Shown here: piece by piece, positions 35,403 through 43,400 of the stretch
Layout of the letters: each line of letters starts with the position of its first letter
Numbering within the stretch: position 1 is the stretch's first letter
DNA from: Natroniella sulfidigena
GTDB taxonomy: Bacteria > Bacillota > Halanaerobiia > Halobacteroidales > Halobacteroidaceae
Length of the DNA: 64,000 nt
Direction: 5' to 3'
Assembly: GCF_023223645.1 (NCBI RefSeq)
Contig: NZ_JALKBY010000006.1
Location: 1 to 64,000 of the forward strand
The notes under the pieces: model-generated
Databases searched by the model: none
The model's input: only the letters and a program-made list of their open reading frames with translations
Told to the model about the DNA's origin: nothing
Translations under genes and position numbers: made by a program

Positions 35403-35600
35403 GGGCCAACACCAAAAACAAAGGGATAGTAGTACTGACACAATCACTCAGTACCACTATCCCTAACTGCCGATAGCCCCGTTTCAGTCGCTCCAAGACA
35501 GCATAGCTACAAGCTGACTAAAGAACAAGTCCCTTCAGGGCTTATCAGCCCTTTCGTGAAGACCTCCGCTCTCAGCATCTATGCTGCTTTCCACTCCTTC
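35403..35600 (-). ncRNA. candidate structured RNA element, copy Y
   Basis: Partner of the element at 12222-12420, with conserved ends and a variable middle. Read leftwards: GGAGTGGAAAGCAGCATAG, several internal hairpins (GGGCTGATAAGCCC; AGCATAG...CTATGCT), TTGGAGCGACTGAAACGGGG, and the terminator-like hairpin 35423-35463 followed by TTTGTTTTTGG and GTTGGCCCG. No reading frame is shared between the copies. The rest of 35022-35719 shows nothing I can name. Confidence 0.4.
35423..35463 (-). repeat. dispersed hairpin repeat, copy 5
   Basis: GGGATAGT-A-GTACTGA / TCAGTAC-C-ACTATCCC around a 9-base loop. The most complete copy; in the leftward direction it is followed by a T-rich tail. Confidence 0.7.
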
Positions 35601-35719
35601 AACCGGGGTAAACTTTAATTTTAAGAAAATATCTAACAAGCCGATCAGCTAATGTTATTTTATATTTTTCTTAGTTGCTATTAGCTAGTTTATGTGACCT
35701 TGGATTATCTATCTTAAAC

Positions 35720-36328
35720 TTAGCTCAATATAGGATTTAATACTATTATTCCACCAAGATTTTCAATGATATTATTAGTAGCTAAATTAATAAAATTCTG
35801 ATACAACTCACGGTTATTTAAAAGCACATAAGCATTTTTTAAACTAAATTCAAAATCTCCTTTTACTCTCCATTCCCTTTCATGAGTCCAATCTATTATA
35901 TTATCTTTATCACTTAAATCAAATGATACTACTCTCCATAACTCTTCTTCATCTATAAATTCTTTCGCTTCTTCTAATTTTTCATATATAACTGGTCTTC
36001 CTCCCTTTGCATAAACATATGGTTTACCAAAAGAAAGTCCAACTAGTTTATATCTTACTTCACCTCCCACTTCTTCTCTGGTTTTTTTCTCATGTAAAGT
36101 ATTCTGACATACACCATAAATCGGAGCTTCTTGAAAACAGCATGCTCTGTTGGGGCCTGCTATATATCCTTCATCTAAAGATCCTATGATTTTCTCACCC
36201 TCTAAAATTTTTACCAATATTTCAACTGCACTATTCCCATTTTTCCCTTTTGTTAAATGGGTTAAATACGCACTAATATCAGTTCTATTTCTAATCCTAT
36301 CAACCCACTTGTTTTTGTTATATCCCAT
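35720..36328 (-). CDS. conserved protein of unknown function, defence-island type
   Basis: A 202-residue soluble protein. Distinct blocks by eye: SAYLTHLTKG near the start, CCFQEAPIYGV, LSFGKPYVYAKGGRPVIY and DWTHEREWRVKGDFEF. Proteins with this order of blocks are, from memory, often found near restriction or abortive-infection genes, but I cannot name a reaction. The conserved His, Glu and Arg in 'THEREWR' could be catalytic. Good ribosome site (AAGGAGGTATTATTTAT). It stands alone, between a repeat element and a group II intron relic. Confidence 0.55.
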   Translation of the reverse strand: MGYNKNKWVDRIRNRTDISAYLTHLTKGKNGNSAVEILVKILEGEKIIGSLDEGYIAGPNRACCFQEAPIYGVCQNTLHEKKTREEVGGEVRYKLVGLSFGKPYVYAKGGRPVIYEKLEEAKEFIDEEELWRVVSFDLSDKDNIIDWTHEREWRVKGDFEFSLKNAYVLLNNRELYQNFINLATNNIIENLGGIIVLNPILS

Positions 36329-36449
36329 ATAAATAATACCTCCTTAGATATTACCCAATAAATTAAATTTCCCCTCTGATTTTACTAATTTTATTTTTTC
36401 TCTTTTTACTTTCACATAATAAATCTAAAACCAACTAGTCCAATATCAC

Positions 36450-37330
36450 ATGTAGGGTCGAAGTCTGGTGCTCTAACTTAGGTTGATGTTTGTGTTCTCA
36501 GTTTGCTCACCCTTTCGTCTGTGAGTGCCACAATATCTCATCCATATTAGATTCCCAGTCCCCGCCACCTCAAACTGTACGTGCGATTCTCTCGCATACA
36601 GCTTTTCTATCAACTTCATCTTAAACCTTATTAGATTAAACTACTCTCAACTTTCACTATGTTTTATAACAATCATTAGCTAGTCCATTTCTAGCAGTTT
36701 TTACACTTTCAGTTTAAGATATATTCTCCTCCTCAAGTCTTGCAAACTAATGGATGCTTTTATCATTTCACCCTTGCCTCCTATTTTGTCAGAGAAGTTA
36801 TTAAATAGTAGGGTCTCTTCGCTATATGAAGTTCTGTTGTCTTCATAATCTTAGCTACTACAAACCCATCCGCCACCCTCTTCTTTTCTAATTCATTTCT
36901 CGGGTCTCGATTATAGAATCTTCTTTTTTCAAGTGATTTCTCACAGGAAGAAGGAGGGCTTCTCCAGTTCCAAACATATCCTTATATACATACCACCACT
37001 AATACTCCGCTAGTGTATATAAATGTTTCAGCCATTTTCATTTATATATGCTGTTTTCACCCAGACGTTAAAGGTTCAACCACTAGATTTACCCCTTTCG
37101 AAGCTAATATGTGTTCACTGGTGTTGCAGTCTGTATATTTGCTCGGTATCCTTTAGATACCTTTGTCAATAGACTTCAACATTTCGATTTCTCTCCACGT
37201 TGCCATTCGTGCTACAAGGTTTTGGTTTTTACCTTGACGGGACTTTCACCCGTTAGCGGGGACGTTCCGCAGGTTCGCGACGTCCCAGTATTGCAATACA
37301 ACTTTATTTAATGCTAGTTAATTTCATCAG
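36450..37330 (-). mobile_element. ORF-less, degraded group II intron
   Basis: Leftward strand. Domain V is intact at 36572-36603 (AGCTGTATGCGA / ATCGCACGTACAGTTT with the catalytic AGC). Near the other end is the domain I signature GGGTGAAAGTCCCGTCAAGG and GGCAACGTGGAGAGAAATCG (about 37190-37260). Between them the reverse transcriptase is reduced to its first residues (MIKASISLQDLRRRIYLKLK, from 36766) followed by stops. The ribozyme may have kept folding ability, but it cannot encode its own maturase. Borders are approximate. Confidence 0.75.
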
Positions 37331-37366
37331 TCAGTCCAATTATCATTTAGGCAATCAAAACTGGAT

Positions 37367-38524
37367 GTCGTTTAAGCTCATGTTATCCGCCGTGCTCTGT
37401 TATCATCTTATTTTATCTGCAAAATTATAGAATAATTAATCTTTATAAGATTTTATTCCCAATTATGATAATAAAAAATATTCCCTAAATTATATAAAAC
37501 TCAGGGAAATAACTAATATTCAAAAATTTATTCATCTATTTGTGATTTCAATTTCTTCACCTTTTCTTCAGAAAGTCCAGTTGCTTTAACTATAGTCTCA
37601 ATATCTACATCGAGTTCCAATAAATTCATGGCTACTTCTTTTATAGCTCCAGTTATATTACTAATTTCATCATGAATTGCTTTTTGCCTTCTTTCATAAA
37701 TCTCTCTAGTTTCCTCGTCATGACTCAAAACCTCTAAAACTTCAGCTGCCTCCTGTAACTCTTCTATTCTTTCCTCAAGCATTTTTATCACCTCACTATC
37801 AGGATTTTTCAAAAATAATACCCAAGGGATCAAGTTATCCTCTTTTCTTTTACTTTCTATTTTTCCTATATCTTCAAATTGCTCTTCATTCAATTTTGGC
37901 AACTCTATGAAATGTATCTCCTGCAAATTTGTTAATATTTCATTAGTTTCTTTTTCTTTTAAAATATAAGTGTTATGATACCTCTCATTCATCTTCAAAT
38001 AATTAAAATTCAATATGTTTATTGTTACTGTTTTCTGCAATTCTTCATACGCTTCTCCTTCTTTTATTTGAGATTCAAATAATTTACTCCAATAATATAG
38101 CGTTCTTCTCTTCATATTATATTGGTTTTTTAGCTGAATTTCTATATTGATTCTAGTCTCATCATTTGCTGTCGCTTTAATATCTAATCTTGAATATTTA
38201 TCATCTTCCCAATCTTTTTCTAAATCTGAATTGTCTATTTCAACTTGTACTATTTCTTTTTTAGTCCCTTTAGTTGCAAATACACTATTTAAAAATGAAA
38301 TTAATATTTCTGGGTGTTTCTCAGAGCCAAATATTTGTTTAAAAACAAAATCTACTTTTGGATCTAAAATATCTTTTCTCATATTATATCCCTCACTAAC
38401 TTTATAACTCATTATCTTATATTATCATTATACAATATTTAGACTAATATTAAAAGTAACTAAATACATGGTTCCCTTTATTTAACTAATATTTAGCATG
38501 GCGGATAACTTGATCTTCACGAAC
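37367..38524. mobile_element. Rpn-nuclease element bounded by 30-bp inverted repeats
   Basis: GTCGTTTAAGCTCATGTTAT... (37367-37396) and the inverse of 38495-38524 match at 23 of 30 positions, including 10 in a row (GTTATCCGCC). They flank the single Rpn-family gene by 130 and 80 bp. This looks like the ends of a small transposable unit. I could not identify a target duplication. Confidence 0.45.
37528..38382 (-). CDS. Rpn-family PD-(D/E)xK nuclease (transposase-like)
   Basis: A 284-residue protein of the Rpn/PDDEXK_2 family: MRKDILDPKVDFVFKQIFGS, then the nuclease core SRLDIKATANDETRINIEIQ (Asp and ExQ of the active site) and RTLYYWSKLFESQI. Relatives in E. coli stimulate RecA-independent recombination and may help mobilise DNA. 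The ATG at 38382 follows GAGGGATATAAT. A helical, Glu-rich C-terminus ends in a small helix-turn-helix-like part (IVKATGLSEEKVKKLK). Confidence 0.88.
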   Translation of the reverse strand: MRKDILDPKVDFVFKQIFGSEKHPEILISFLNSVFATKGTKKEIVQVEIDNSDLEKDWEDDKYSRLDIKATANDETRINIEIQLKNQYNMKRRTLYYWSKLFESQIKEGEAYEELQKTVTINILNFNYLKMNERYHNTYILKEKETNEILTNLQEIHFIELPKLNEEQFEDIGKIESKRKEDNLIPWVLFLKNPDSEVIKMLEERIEELQEAAEVLEVLSHDEETREIYERRQKAIHDEISNITGAIKEVAMNLLELDVDIETIVKATGLSEEKVKKLKSQIDE

Positions 38525-38604
38525 AATTTGACCACCAAAAGACATTATTAATACTATTTTACTACATTTTTCCTGAAACTTAAACCAAAATTTACAAAAA
38601 TAAA

Positions 38605-38635
38605 AGACCAGCTCTATTAAGAACTGGCCAACAAA
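38605..38635. terminator. hairpin of the CCAGCTCT type
   Basis: GACCAGCTCTATTAAGAACTGGCC, similar to the hairpins at 11693 and 31625. Read leftwards it is followed by TTTTATTTTTGTAAATTTTGG; it ends the Spo0E-like gene and overlaps its last codons. Confidence 0.5.
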
Positions 38636-38781
38636 TTATCTCGCTTCATCATTTCAACAATCTTCTTATCTAATTTTCGACTAACAGCCTGTACACCTTC
38701 ATCTAATAAATTTTTATCTTGAGCCTCTTTGGTCATTCTTCTCCGCAAGAGTTCAATCTCTTCTTTAAGTTTATCAGTCAT
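38617..38781 (-). CDS. Spo0E-like aspartyl-phosphate phosphatase
   Basis: A 54-residue two-helix protein with the family spacing: EEIELLRRRMTKEAQDKNLL and VSRKLDKKIVEM (the S-x-x-LD-x-x-I signature). Such proteins dephosphorylate Spo0A or related response regulators and hold back sporulation. The ATG at 38781 follows GAGGTGATAAGT; the longer frame upstream is not needed. It is cotranscribed with the phage-type regulator upstream. Confidence 0.75.
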   Translation of the reverse strand: MTDKLKEEIELLRRRMTKEAQDKNLLDEGVQAVSRKLDKKIVEMMKRDNLLASS

Positions 38782-38855
38782 ACTTATCACCTCGATATAA
38801 TAATCACGATTATTAATATAGCATATCTTTCTAAATAAATCAAATATTATTTCAT

Positions 38856-39212
38856 TCACAATAAATCTCCGATATTATCATCCAGCTTTCTCAATGCCCT
38901 CTTCTTAATCCGATAGTAATGACTACTTGAATAGGGAAACTCCCTACTTCTATAGACTAGATTATCCTGCTTGACCCCTTCATTAAGATACTTAGCCCTG
39001 ATCAATGGCAACTCCAAATCTTGATCTAAAACATCCAAAGCATTATCAATCAACTTTAAAACCTTCTCCTTCTCTTCTTTCTCCTCTAACAAATTGCTCT
39101 TTAACTCTTCATCTAAGACTTCAAACTTAAGTTTAATCTTAATCGACTTTAATCTAACCTGATACCTCTTATAATTAGACAAAACCTCAACCACCTTACT
39201 AAAACCCTTCAT
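38856..39212 (-). CDS. phage-type late transcription regulator (ArpU/RinA-like)
   Basis: A 118-residue helical protein. The C-terminal half (VYRSREFPYSSSHYYRIKKRALRKLDD) has the sigma-4-like helix-turn-helix seen at the end of ArpU/RinA/DUF1492 phage regulators, and the N-terminal half is a charged coiled helix. It would activate late or packaging genes of a prophage; none is here, so it is a leftover of a prophage replication module. Confidence 0.6.
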   Translation of the reverse strand: MKGFSKVVEVLSNYKRYQVRLKSIKIKLKFEVLDEELKSNLLEEKEEKEKVLKLIDNALDVLDQDLELPLIRAKYLNEGVKQDNLVYRSREFPYSSSHYYRIKKRALRKLDDNIGDLL

Positions 39213-39269
39213 CTTATCAATCCTTTTAAATTAGTACCCTACTGCAGCTGCAGTAGGGTACATTTTCAG

Positions 39270-39782
39270 TTAATCAAGAAGTAACTGACTACTAGCTATG
39301 CTATCTATCTCTCCTTGTAACCTATCAGGAATTATATTCTCTTTCTTCTCCCGCTTCTTTAGCTGCTTATACATCTTGATAAATTGACCTCTGATTACTC
39401 CAGTATTAGTCTCAGTACATATCTCACGCCAACCCATATAATCAACTGTCTTAGCTACCAAAGGATCTAAACTCTTTAATGCTTCTTTCTTATTCCAATA
39501 ACCATAGTGCTCAATTGCTTCTATTACTTCTCCCCAAGCACCTGCAGGGGTTAACCTATCTTCAGTTGTTACTTCTAACACTGCTTTTCTAATATCTGCT
39601 ATAGTCGGTATAAATGGCTGTTCAGCAACCAACTTCTGGACTGCTACTTGTACTTCCTGATAATCAAAGTCCTTCAACATCTGATGCCAAAATTTTAACT
39701 TAACCCCTTCTCGATCAACTTCAAACTTGTGATAAGCAAGTGATAAAATAGATAGTATCTTAGCAGTCTCAGTCTTAGTCAT
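39270..39782 (-). CDS. phage replicative-helicase loader/inhibitor
   Basis: A 170-residue protein of the type found beside DnaD-like genes in Gram-positive phages (helicase loader/inhibitor, PF11417-like). The N-terminal KTETAKILSILSLAYHKFEV and the central QPFIPTIADIRKAVLEV are typical. It would load or hold the host DnaB-type helicase for phage DNA replication. The start overlaps the end of the DnaD-type gene (GAGGTAGATGAC). Confidence 0.7.
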   Translation of the reverse strand: MTKTETAKILSILSLAYHKFEVDREGVKLKFWHQMLKDFDYQEVQVAVQKLVAEQPFIPTIADIRKAVLEVTTEDRLTPAGAWGEVIEAIEHYGYWNKKEALKSLDPLVAKTVDYMGWREICTETNTGVIRGQFIKMYKQLKKREKKENIIPDRLQGEIDSIASSQLLLD

Positions 39783-40197
39783 CTACCTCACCACCTAGCT
39801 CCTCTGCTAGCTCACATTCTTCAACTAGGCTTAGAGCGTTTTGAATATTTTGTGGTAACTCTGTTTCGTTCTTCTTCTTTTTTGCTTTATTTTTACGCTG
39901 GTTAAGATAACCTTTAACCTGCTTAATCGTCAGTAATCCTTGGGCCAACCAATCATCAAGTAACTCCTTCACATAAGAGAATCTATAAATATTATTGACA
40001 CTCGCTTTTTTTATTGCTAAAACTACTACTTCTAAACTTAATCCATCGTCTAAATAACTTGTTAATAAATCCAACTGATAAGAATTAATCGTTCTTCCCA
40101 AAGCTTTTTCATAAAAATTTGCGAGCACCCCTCTTCCTTCTTCTTTGTAAGTAGTCTCTGTAGTAATCTCTGTAAGGATAGTATTTCTGTTAGACAA
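39775..40197 (-). CDS. DnaD-type phage replication protein, N-terminally truncated
   Basis: A 140-residue remnant with the DnaD/DnaB C-terminal domain (NFYEKALGRTINSYQLDLLT ... NIYRFSYVKELLDDWLAQGL). The N-terminal winged helix of full-length relatives (about 250 residues) is absent. The frame stays open to about 40290 without a proper start, so the given TTG at 40197 is arbitrary. The missing part was lost at a deletion junction where an oppositely oriented XRE fragment begins. Confidence 0.7.
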   Translation of the reverse strand: MSNRNTILTEITTETTYKEEGRGVLANFYEKALGRTINSYQLDLLTSYLDDGLSLEVVVLAIKKASVNNIYRFSYVKELLDDWLAQGLLTIKQVKGYLNQRKNKAKKKKNETELPQNIQNALSLVEECELAEELGGEVDD

Positions 40198-40283
40198 ATT
40201 TTCTATAGTATCTTTAGAATCCAGATTTTCTGAGTAAATAGGGTTTATAGCTTTATTTAAGGCATTACCTTTCCTATAGGAAG

Positions 40284-40469
40284 ATGGGTCAATTATGTGG
40301 GATTAGCCATGCTGAAGTAAGCAGATTGGCTAAGGGAAAGAAACCTTCTATTAAAACGATTAACAATATTTCTAAAGGTCTAGATATACCTAAAACTAGA
40401 CTATTAAAACTGGCCGGCCATTTAGAAGAAGAAAATAAGAAGCAAGAAAACGGAGATGTTAAGGAGTAA
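40284..40469 (+). pseudogene. XRE regulator fragment
   Basis: 61 residues starting in the middle of a Cro/CI helix-turn-helix (QLCGISHAEVSRLAKGKKPS), so the first helix is missing; a stop lies just upstream. The remaining tail is acidic. It was the repressor of an XRE-ImmA pair, like the intact pair at 4869-6079. Confidence 0.6.
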
Positions 40470-40518
40470 GTGCAAAATATAGCTGAGTACAGATGAGTAT
40501 GGCAAGGAGGAGAGTTTA

Positions 40519-40650
40519 ATGAACTTTGAACTGATCGAATCACAGGCTAGAAATTTTCTGAAAAAGCATAATCTCACTGTTAAGGAGGTATTCAAATTGG
40601 CACACATTGAAAAAAGAGGTCAGAACAAAAAGGTTATTAGATGCAGCTGA
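40519..40650 (+). pseudogene. start of an ImmA-like gene, cut short
   Basis: The frame (MNFELIESQARNFLKKHNLT) has the N-terminal helix pattern of ImmA/IrrE peptidases but ends after 43 codons, where the integrase fragment begins in another frame. Good ribosome site (AAGGAGGAGAGTTTA). It follows the XRE fragment in the expected order. Confidence 0.45.
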
Positions 40651-40931
40651 GGGTTGGGTATACGATTTTTTATATGTTGCAGTTTTTACTGGAATGAGAC
40701 GTGGTGAGCTTTTAGCATTACGTTGGCAAGATGTAGATTTTAACGGGAAAATTCATGTAAAACAAGCTGTTACTAAACCAACCCGCAAAGGTTTAATATT
40801 TAGAAAACCAAAAACTAAATCTAGTATTCGCCCAATCGATGTTGATGAGGATATAATTAAGATTCTTAAAAGAAGAAATAGGGAGCAAAAAGAAAATAAG
40901 CTTCGCTTAGGTGATGAGTATAATAACGAAT
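40607..40931 (+). pseudogene. int: integrase, first fragment (upstream of the IS200/IS605 insertion)
   Basis: The frame from TTG at 40607 gives the central catalytic part of a tyrosine recombinase (FTGMRRGELLALRWQDVDF with the first Arg). It lacks the N-terminal DNA-binding domains because of an upstream deletion. At 40931 the frame is interrupted by the insertion element; across the element it rejoins 43014 in frame, giving EYNNEYKIYNLVFCRED. Confidence 0.85.
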
Positions 40932-41125
40932 TTGACGCTCCACGGGGCAAGCCCGCGTGGATTCCTCATTCATAGAACCTAGCCTTTTTACAGTTAATCT
41001 CAAGGATTAAGTGTAAACTGGTCTTACAAGTTCTCCAAAGGCTTAAATTTCTGTCCGCCCGACAGTAGATATGGTTTTTATGGTTTTCACGAAGAGTCTT
41101 GTTTTTTAAGACTCGTAGATATAGT
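40932..41125 (-). ncRNA. probable omega RNA region of TnpB (3' end of the element)
   Basis: By analogy with characterised TnpB systems, the transcript downstream of tnpB up to the element's right end forms the guide-RNA scaffold, and the bases just outside serve as guide. The stretch contains hairpins (AAGACTCGTAG..., GCGGGCTTGCCCCGTGG) and ends GCGTCAA; the adjacent guide would be the integrase sequence at 40931 and below. Position is seen; RNA function is inference. Confidence 0.5.
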
Positions 41126-42244
41126 CTATCTATTAGCTAATTGTAGTTGTAAACCTTGTTGTAATATATTCTTACTAGCATTTATATCTCTATCGTGAAT
41201 TGAATGACACTTCGGACATTCCCATTCACGAACACTTAAAGCTTTGACCTTTTTATTTTGATATCCACATTCGCTACAAAGTTGACTTGAAGGGAAGAAT
41301 GTATCAATTTTAATTAATTCTCTACCATACCATTCAGCTTTATAGCTTAAATAGTCAACGAATTTAGACCAAGATACATCAGAGATACTTTTTGCTAGCC
41401 TAGAATTTTTAAGCATATTCTTAACTTTTAGGCTTTCAACTACTATCGTTTGGTTTTCACGAATTAATTTAGTTGAAAGTTTATGTAAGAAGTCTTTTCT
41501 AATATTAGCTACTTTCTCGTGTACTCTAGCTAATTTATTCTTTACTTTGCACCAATTATTTGAACCTTCTTCTTTCTTAGCAAGTCTTTTATTTAGTCTA
41601 GCAATCTTTTTTTCATATTTGGATAGAGTTCTAGGATTAGAAACCACTTCACCATTAGAGGTAATTAAAAAATCTTTCAAACCTAAGTCTATACCAATTG
41701 CTTTATCAATTTGAGGTAGTTCTTCTACTTCTTCTTGAACACATACAGAAATATAGTATTTGTGAGCTTTTGATTTTCTAATAGTTACATTTTGAATTTT
41801 ACCTGTAACTTCTCTAGATTTTCTAAATTTCACCCAACCAAGTTTGGGTAGTTTGATTTTATTATCTTTTATCTCAATGCTTTCAGTTCCACTAGAACGC
41901 TTGAAATATTGAGTTCTATAAGATTGCTTATTATTCTTTTTAGACTTGAATTTAGGAAAACCACCTAAACCCTTAAAGAAACACTTAAATGCTTTATCTA
42001 AATCTTTTAGAGATTGTTGTAAAGAAATGCTATCAACTTCTCTTAACCAAGTATATTCTTTCTTTAATTTGGGTAATTGTTTAGCAAATTTAGAATATGA
42101 CAAGTATTTATTGTCTTTAGATTGAGCTAGGAAGTGGTTAAACACAAACCGAACACAACCTATGTTTTTATTGATTAATTCCTCTTGCTCTTTATTAGGT
42201 ATAATTCTAAAACTATATGCTTTATCTACAATTTTGGTTTGCAT
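41126..42244 (-). CDS. tnpB: TnpB RNA-guided nuclease of the IS200/IS605 element
   Basis: A 372-residue protein with an N-terminal helix-turn-helix (YSFRIIPNKEQEELINKNIG), the RuvC motifs GIDLGLKDFL and VVESLKVKNM, and a zinc finger CSECGYQN ... CPKCHSIHDRDINAS containing the last catalytic Asp. It appears complete. TnpB cuts the empty donor site guided by omega RNA, favouring retention of the element. It lies 12 bases downstream of tnpA on the same strand. Confidence 0.95.
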   Translation of the reverse strand: MQTKIVDKAYSFRIIPNKEQEELINKNIGCVRFVFNHFLAQSKDNKYLSYSKFAKQLPKLKKEYTWLREVDSISLQQSLKDLDKAFKCFFKGLGGFPKFKSKKNNKQSYRTQYFKRSSGTESIEIKDNKIKLPKLGWVKFRKSREVTGKIQNVTIRKSKAHKYYISVCVQEEVEELPQIDKAIGIDLGLKDFLITSNGEVVSNPRTLSKYEKKIARLNKRLAKKEEGSNNWCKVKNKLARVHEKVANIRKDFLHKLSTKLIRENQTIVVESLKVKNMLKNSRLAKSISDVSWSKFVDYLSYKAEWYGRELIKIDTFFPSSQLCSECGYQNKKVKALSVREWECPKCHSIHDRDINASKNILQQGLQLQLANR

Positions 42245-42255
42245 AATTCCACCTC

Positions 42256-42666
42256 CTAATTAGATTTTTGATTTTGAATGTATCTCTTAATGGTATGAGA
42301 GCTTACATTCCCAATTGTGCTAACAAAATACCCTTTACTCCAAAGAGAACCACAGCGAGCATAGAATTTCTTTAGTTTAGGATATTCTTTTAATAGTTTT
42401 ATTGCAGAAATACTTTTTAAAGTCCTAACTATATCAGTAGGTGCTACTGTTGGTTTGGCTGATAGAAAAATATGTATATGGTCTGGCATTACTTCTAATT
42501 CTAAAATTTCATATTCATATTTATTGCATACATTAGCAAGAATATTTTCTAATGATTGTTCTATATCTCCCTGTATGACTTCAAATCTAAATTTAGGACA
42601 CCAAACAATATGATATTGCACCAAATATCTACAATGACTTAAACTTTTGTAATCGTTACTCATCAC
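42256..42666 (-). CDS. tnpA: Y1 (HUH) transposase TnpA of the IS200/IS605 element
   Basis: A 136-residue protein with the HUH motif in MPDHIHIFLSA (His 63 and 65) and the nucleophilic Tyr in the last helix (HTIKRYIQNQ). It cuts and joins single-stranded ends of the element. Complete. It overlaps the small upstream gene by 11 bases. Confidence 0.95.
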   Translation of the reverse strand: MMSNDYKSLSHCRYLVQYHIVWCPKFRFEVIQGDIEQSLENILANVCNKYEYEILELEVMPDHIHIFLSAKPTVAPTDIVRTLKSISAIKLLKEYPKLKKFYARCGSLWSKGYFVSTIGNVSSHTIKRYIQNQKSN

Positions 42667-42817
42667 TATCTAACTCATATTTTTCTTGCATAGCCCTACG
42701 CATTAGGTCTAAATAAGTCAATGTAGATTCTTCTTCAACAGAATATATTCTTGCTAAATTCTCAAGTTCATCTTTCCAGTTTTCAGGAATAGAAATATTA
42801 ATTTGAACATTTTTCAT
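42656..42817 (-). CDS. small ribbon-helix-helix-like protein within the IS element
   Basis: A 53-residue protein (MKNVQINISIPENWKDELEN ... YLDLMRRAMQEKYELDSDE) with the strand-helix-helix pattern of RHH DNA-binding proteins. It starts after GGAGTGAGAACTA and overlaps tnpA by 11 bases, so the two are translationally coupled. It is not part of the minimal IS200/IS605 gene set; it may repress or assist the transposase. Confidence 0.6.
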   Translation of the reverse strand: MKNVQINISIPENWKDELENLARIYSVEEESTLTYLDLMRRAMQEKYELDSDE

Positions 42818-43013
42818 TAGTTCTCACTCCTTACATATACATTATATCATAGTAGATTATATATGTAAGGAGGAAAAGGGGAGTTTTATAGAAAGTTGGG
42901 AGGACATTTTATTTTTTAAGCAATATTTAATTGCATAAAAAATATCGGCATTCATCCAGAGGGCGCCCCGCAGGAAGTACTCTTGGGGTGCAAGCCCATC
43001 TGGTTTTCTGCCG

Positions 43014-43306
43014 ATAAAATCTATAACTTAGTCTTTTGTAGGGAAGATGGTAGACCTTTCAATCCACGTTTTGCTACTAGATCATTTAATAAGGTAGCTG
43101 AAAAGGTTGATTTATCTAACTTTCGACTACATGATTTAAGACATACTCATGCCACCTTAATGCTTAAAGCTGGAGTCCACCCTAAGATAGTCCAGGAGAG
43201 ATTAGGACACTCCTCTATCACTCAAACCCTTGACACTTATTCTCATGTCATTCCATCGATGCAGAAGGAAGCTGTTCAAAAACTCAAAAATATTTTCAGT
43301 AGCTAA
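43014..43306 (+). pseudogene. int: integrase, second fragment (downstream of the insertion)
   Basis: Continues the frame interrupted at 40931. It has the C-terminal catalytic half with LHDLRHTHATLML, LGHSSI and the nucleophile region TLDTYSHVIP, complete to the natural stop at 43306. All C-terminal active-site residues are present, so this copy was functional before the insertion. The att site C/tRNA-Pro lies 95 bases downstream. Confidence 0.85.
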
Positions 43307-43354
43307 TTTGGGCAAGTGAATGGCAACTAAAACTGCTTAAAATAAAAAATACCT

Positions 43355-43380
43355 ATTTTTTAAAATAGGCATCAACACTT
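43355..43380 (+). terminator. integrase terminator
   Basis: Imperfect hairpin ATACCTATTTTT/AAAATAGGCAT after the integrase stop; similar hairpins (GACCTATTTT/AAAATAGG and GACCTGTT/AACAGGTT) precede the tRNA fragments at 4134 and 1076. Confidence 0.45.
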
Positions 43381-43400
43381 ACCACATCAGCGTTTATAGC

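Larger units (their letters stand above)
40932..43013 (-). mobile_element. IS200/IS605-family insertion element
   Basis: A 2082-bp unit with Y1 transposase, TnpB and a small extra gene, all leftward. Ends carry imperfect hairpins (CCACGGGGC/GCCCGCGTGG near 40941 and GCGCCCC/GGGGTGC near 42963). The leftward right end finishes ...GCGTCAA. The left end follows TTTTAT on that strand, which would be the target motif. No target duplication, as expected for this family; removal restores the integrase frame exactly. Confidence 0.9.

Noticed and set aside
37111-37311. 66-codon frame on the plus strand
   Set aside because: Lies antisense to the conserved domain I of the group II intron relic.
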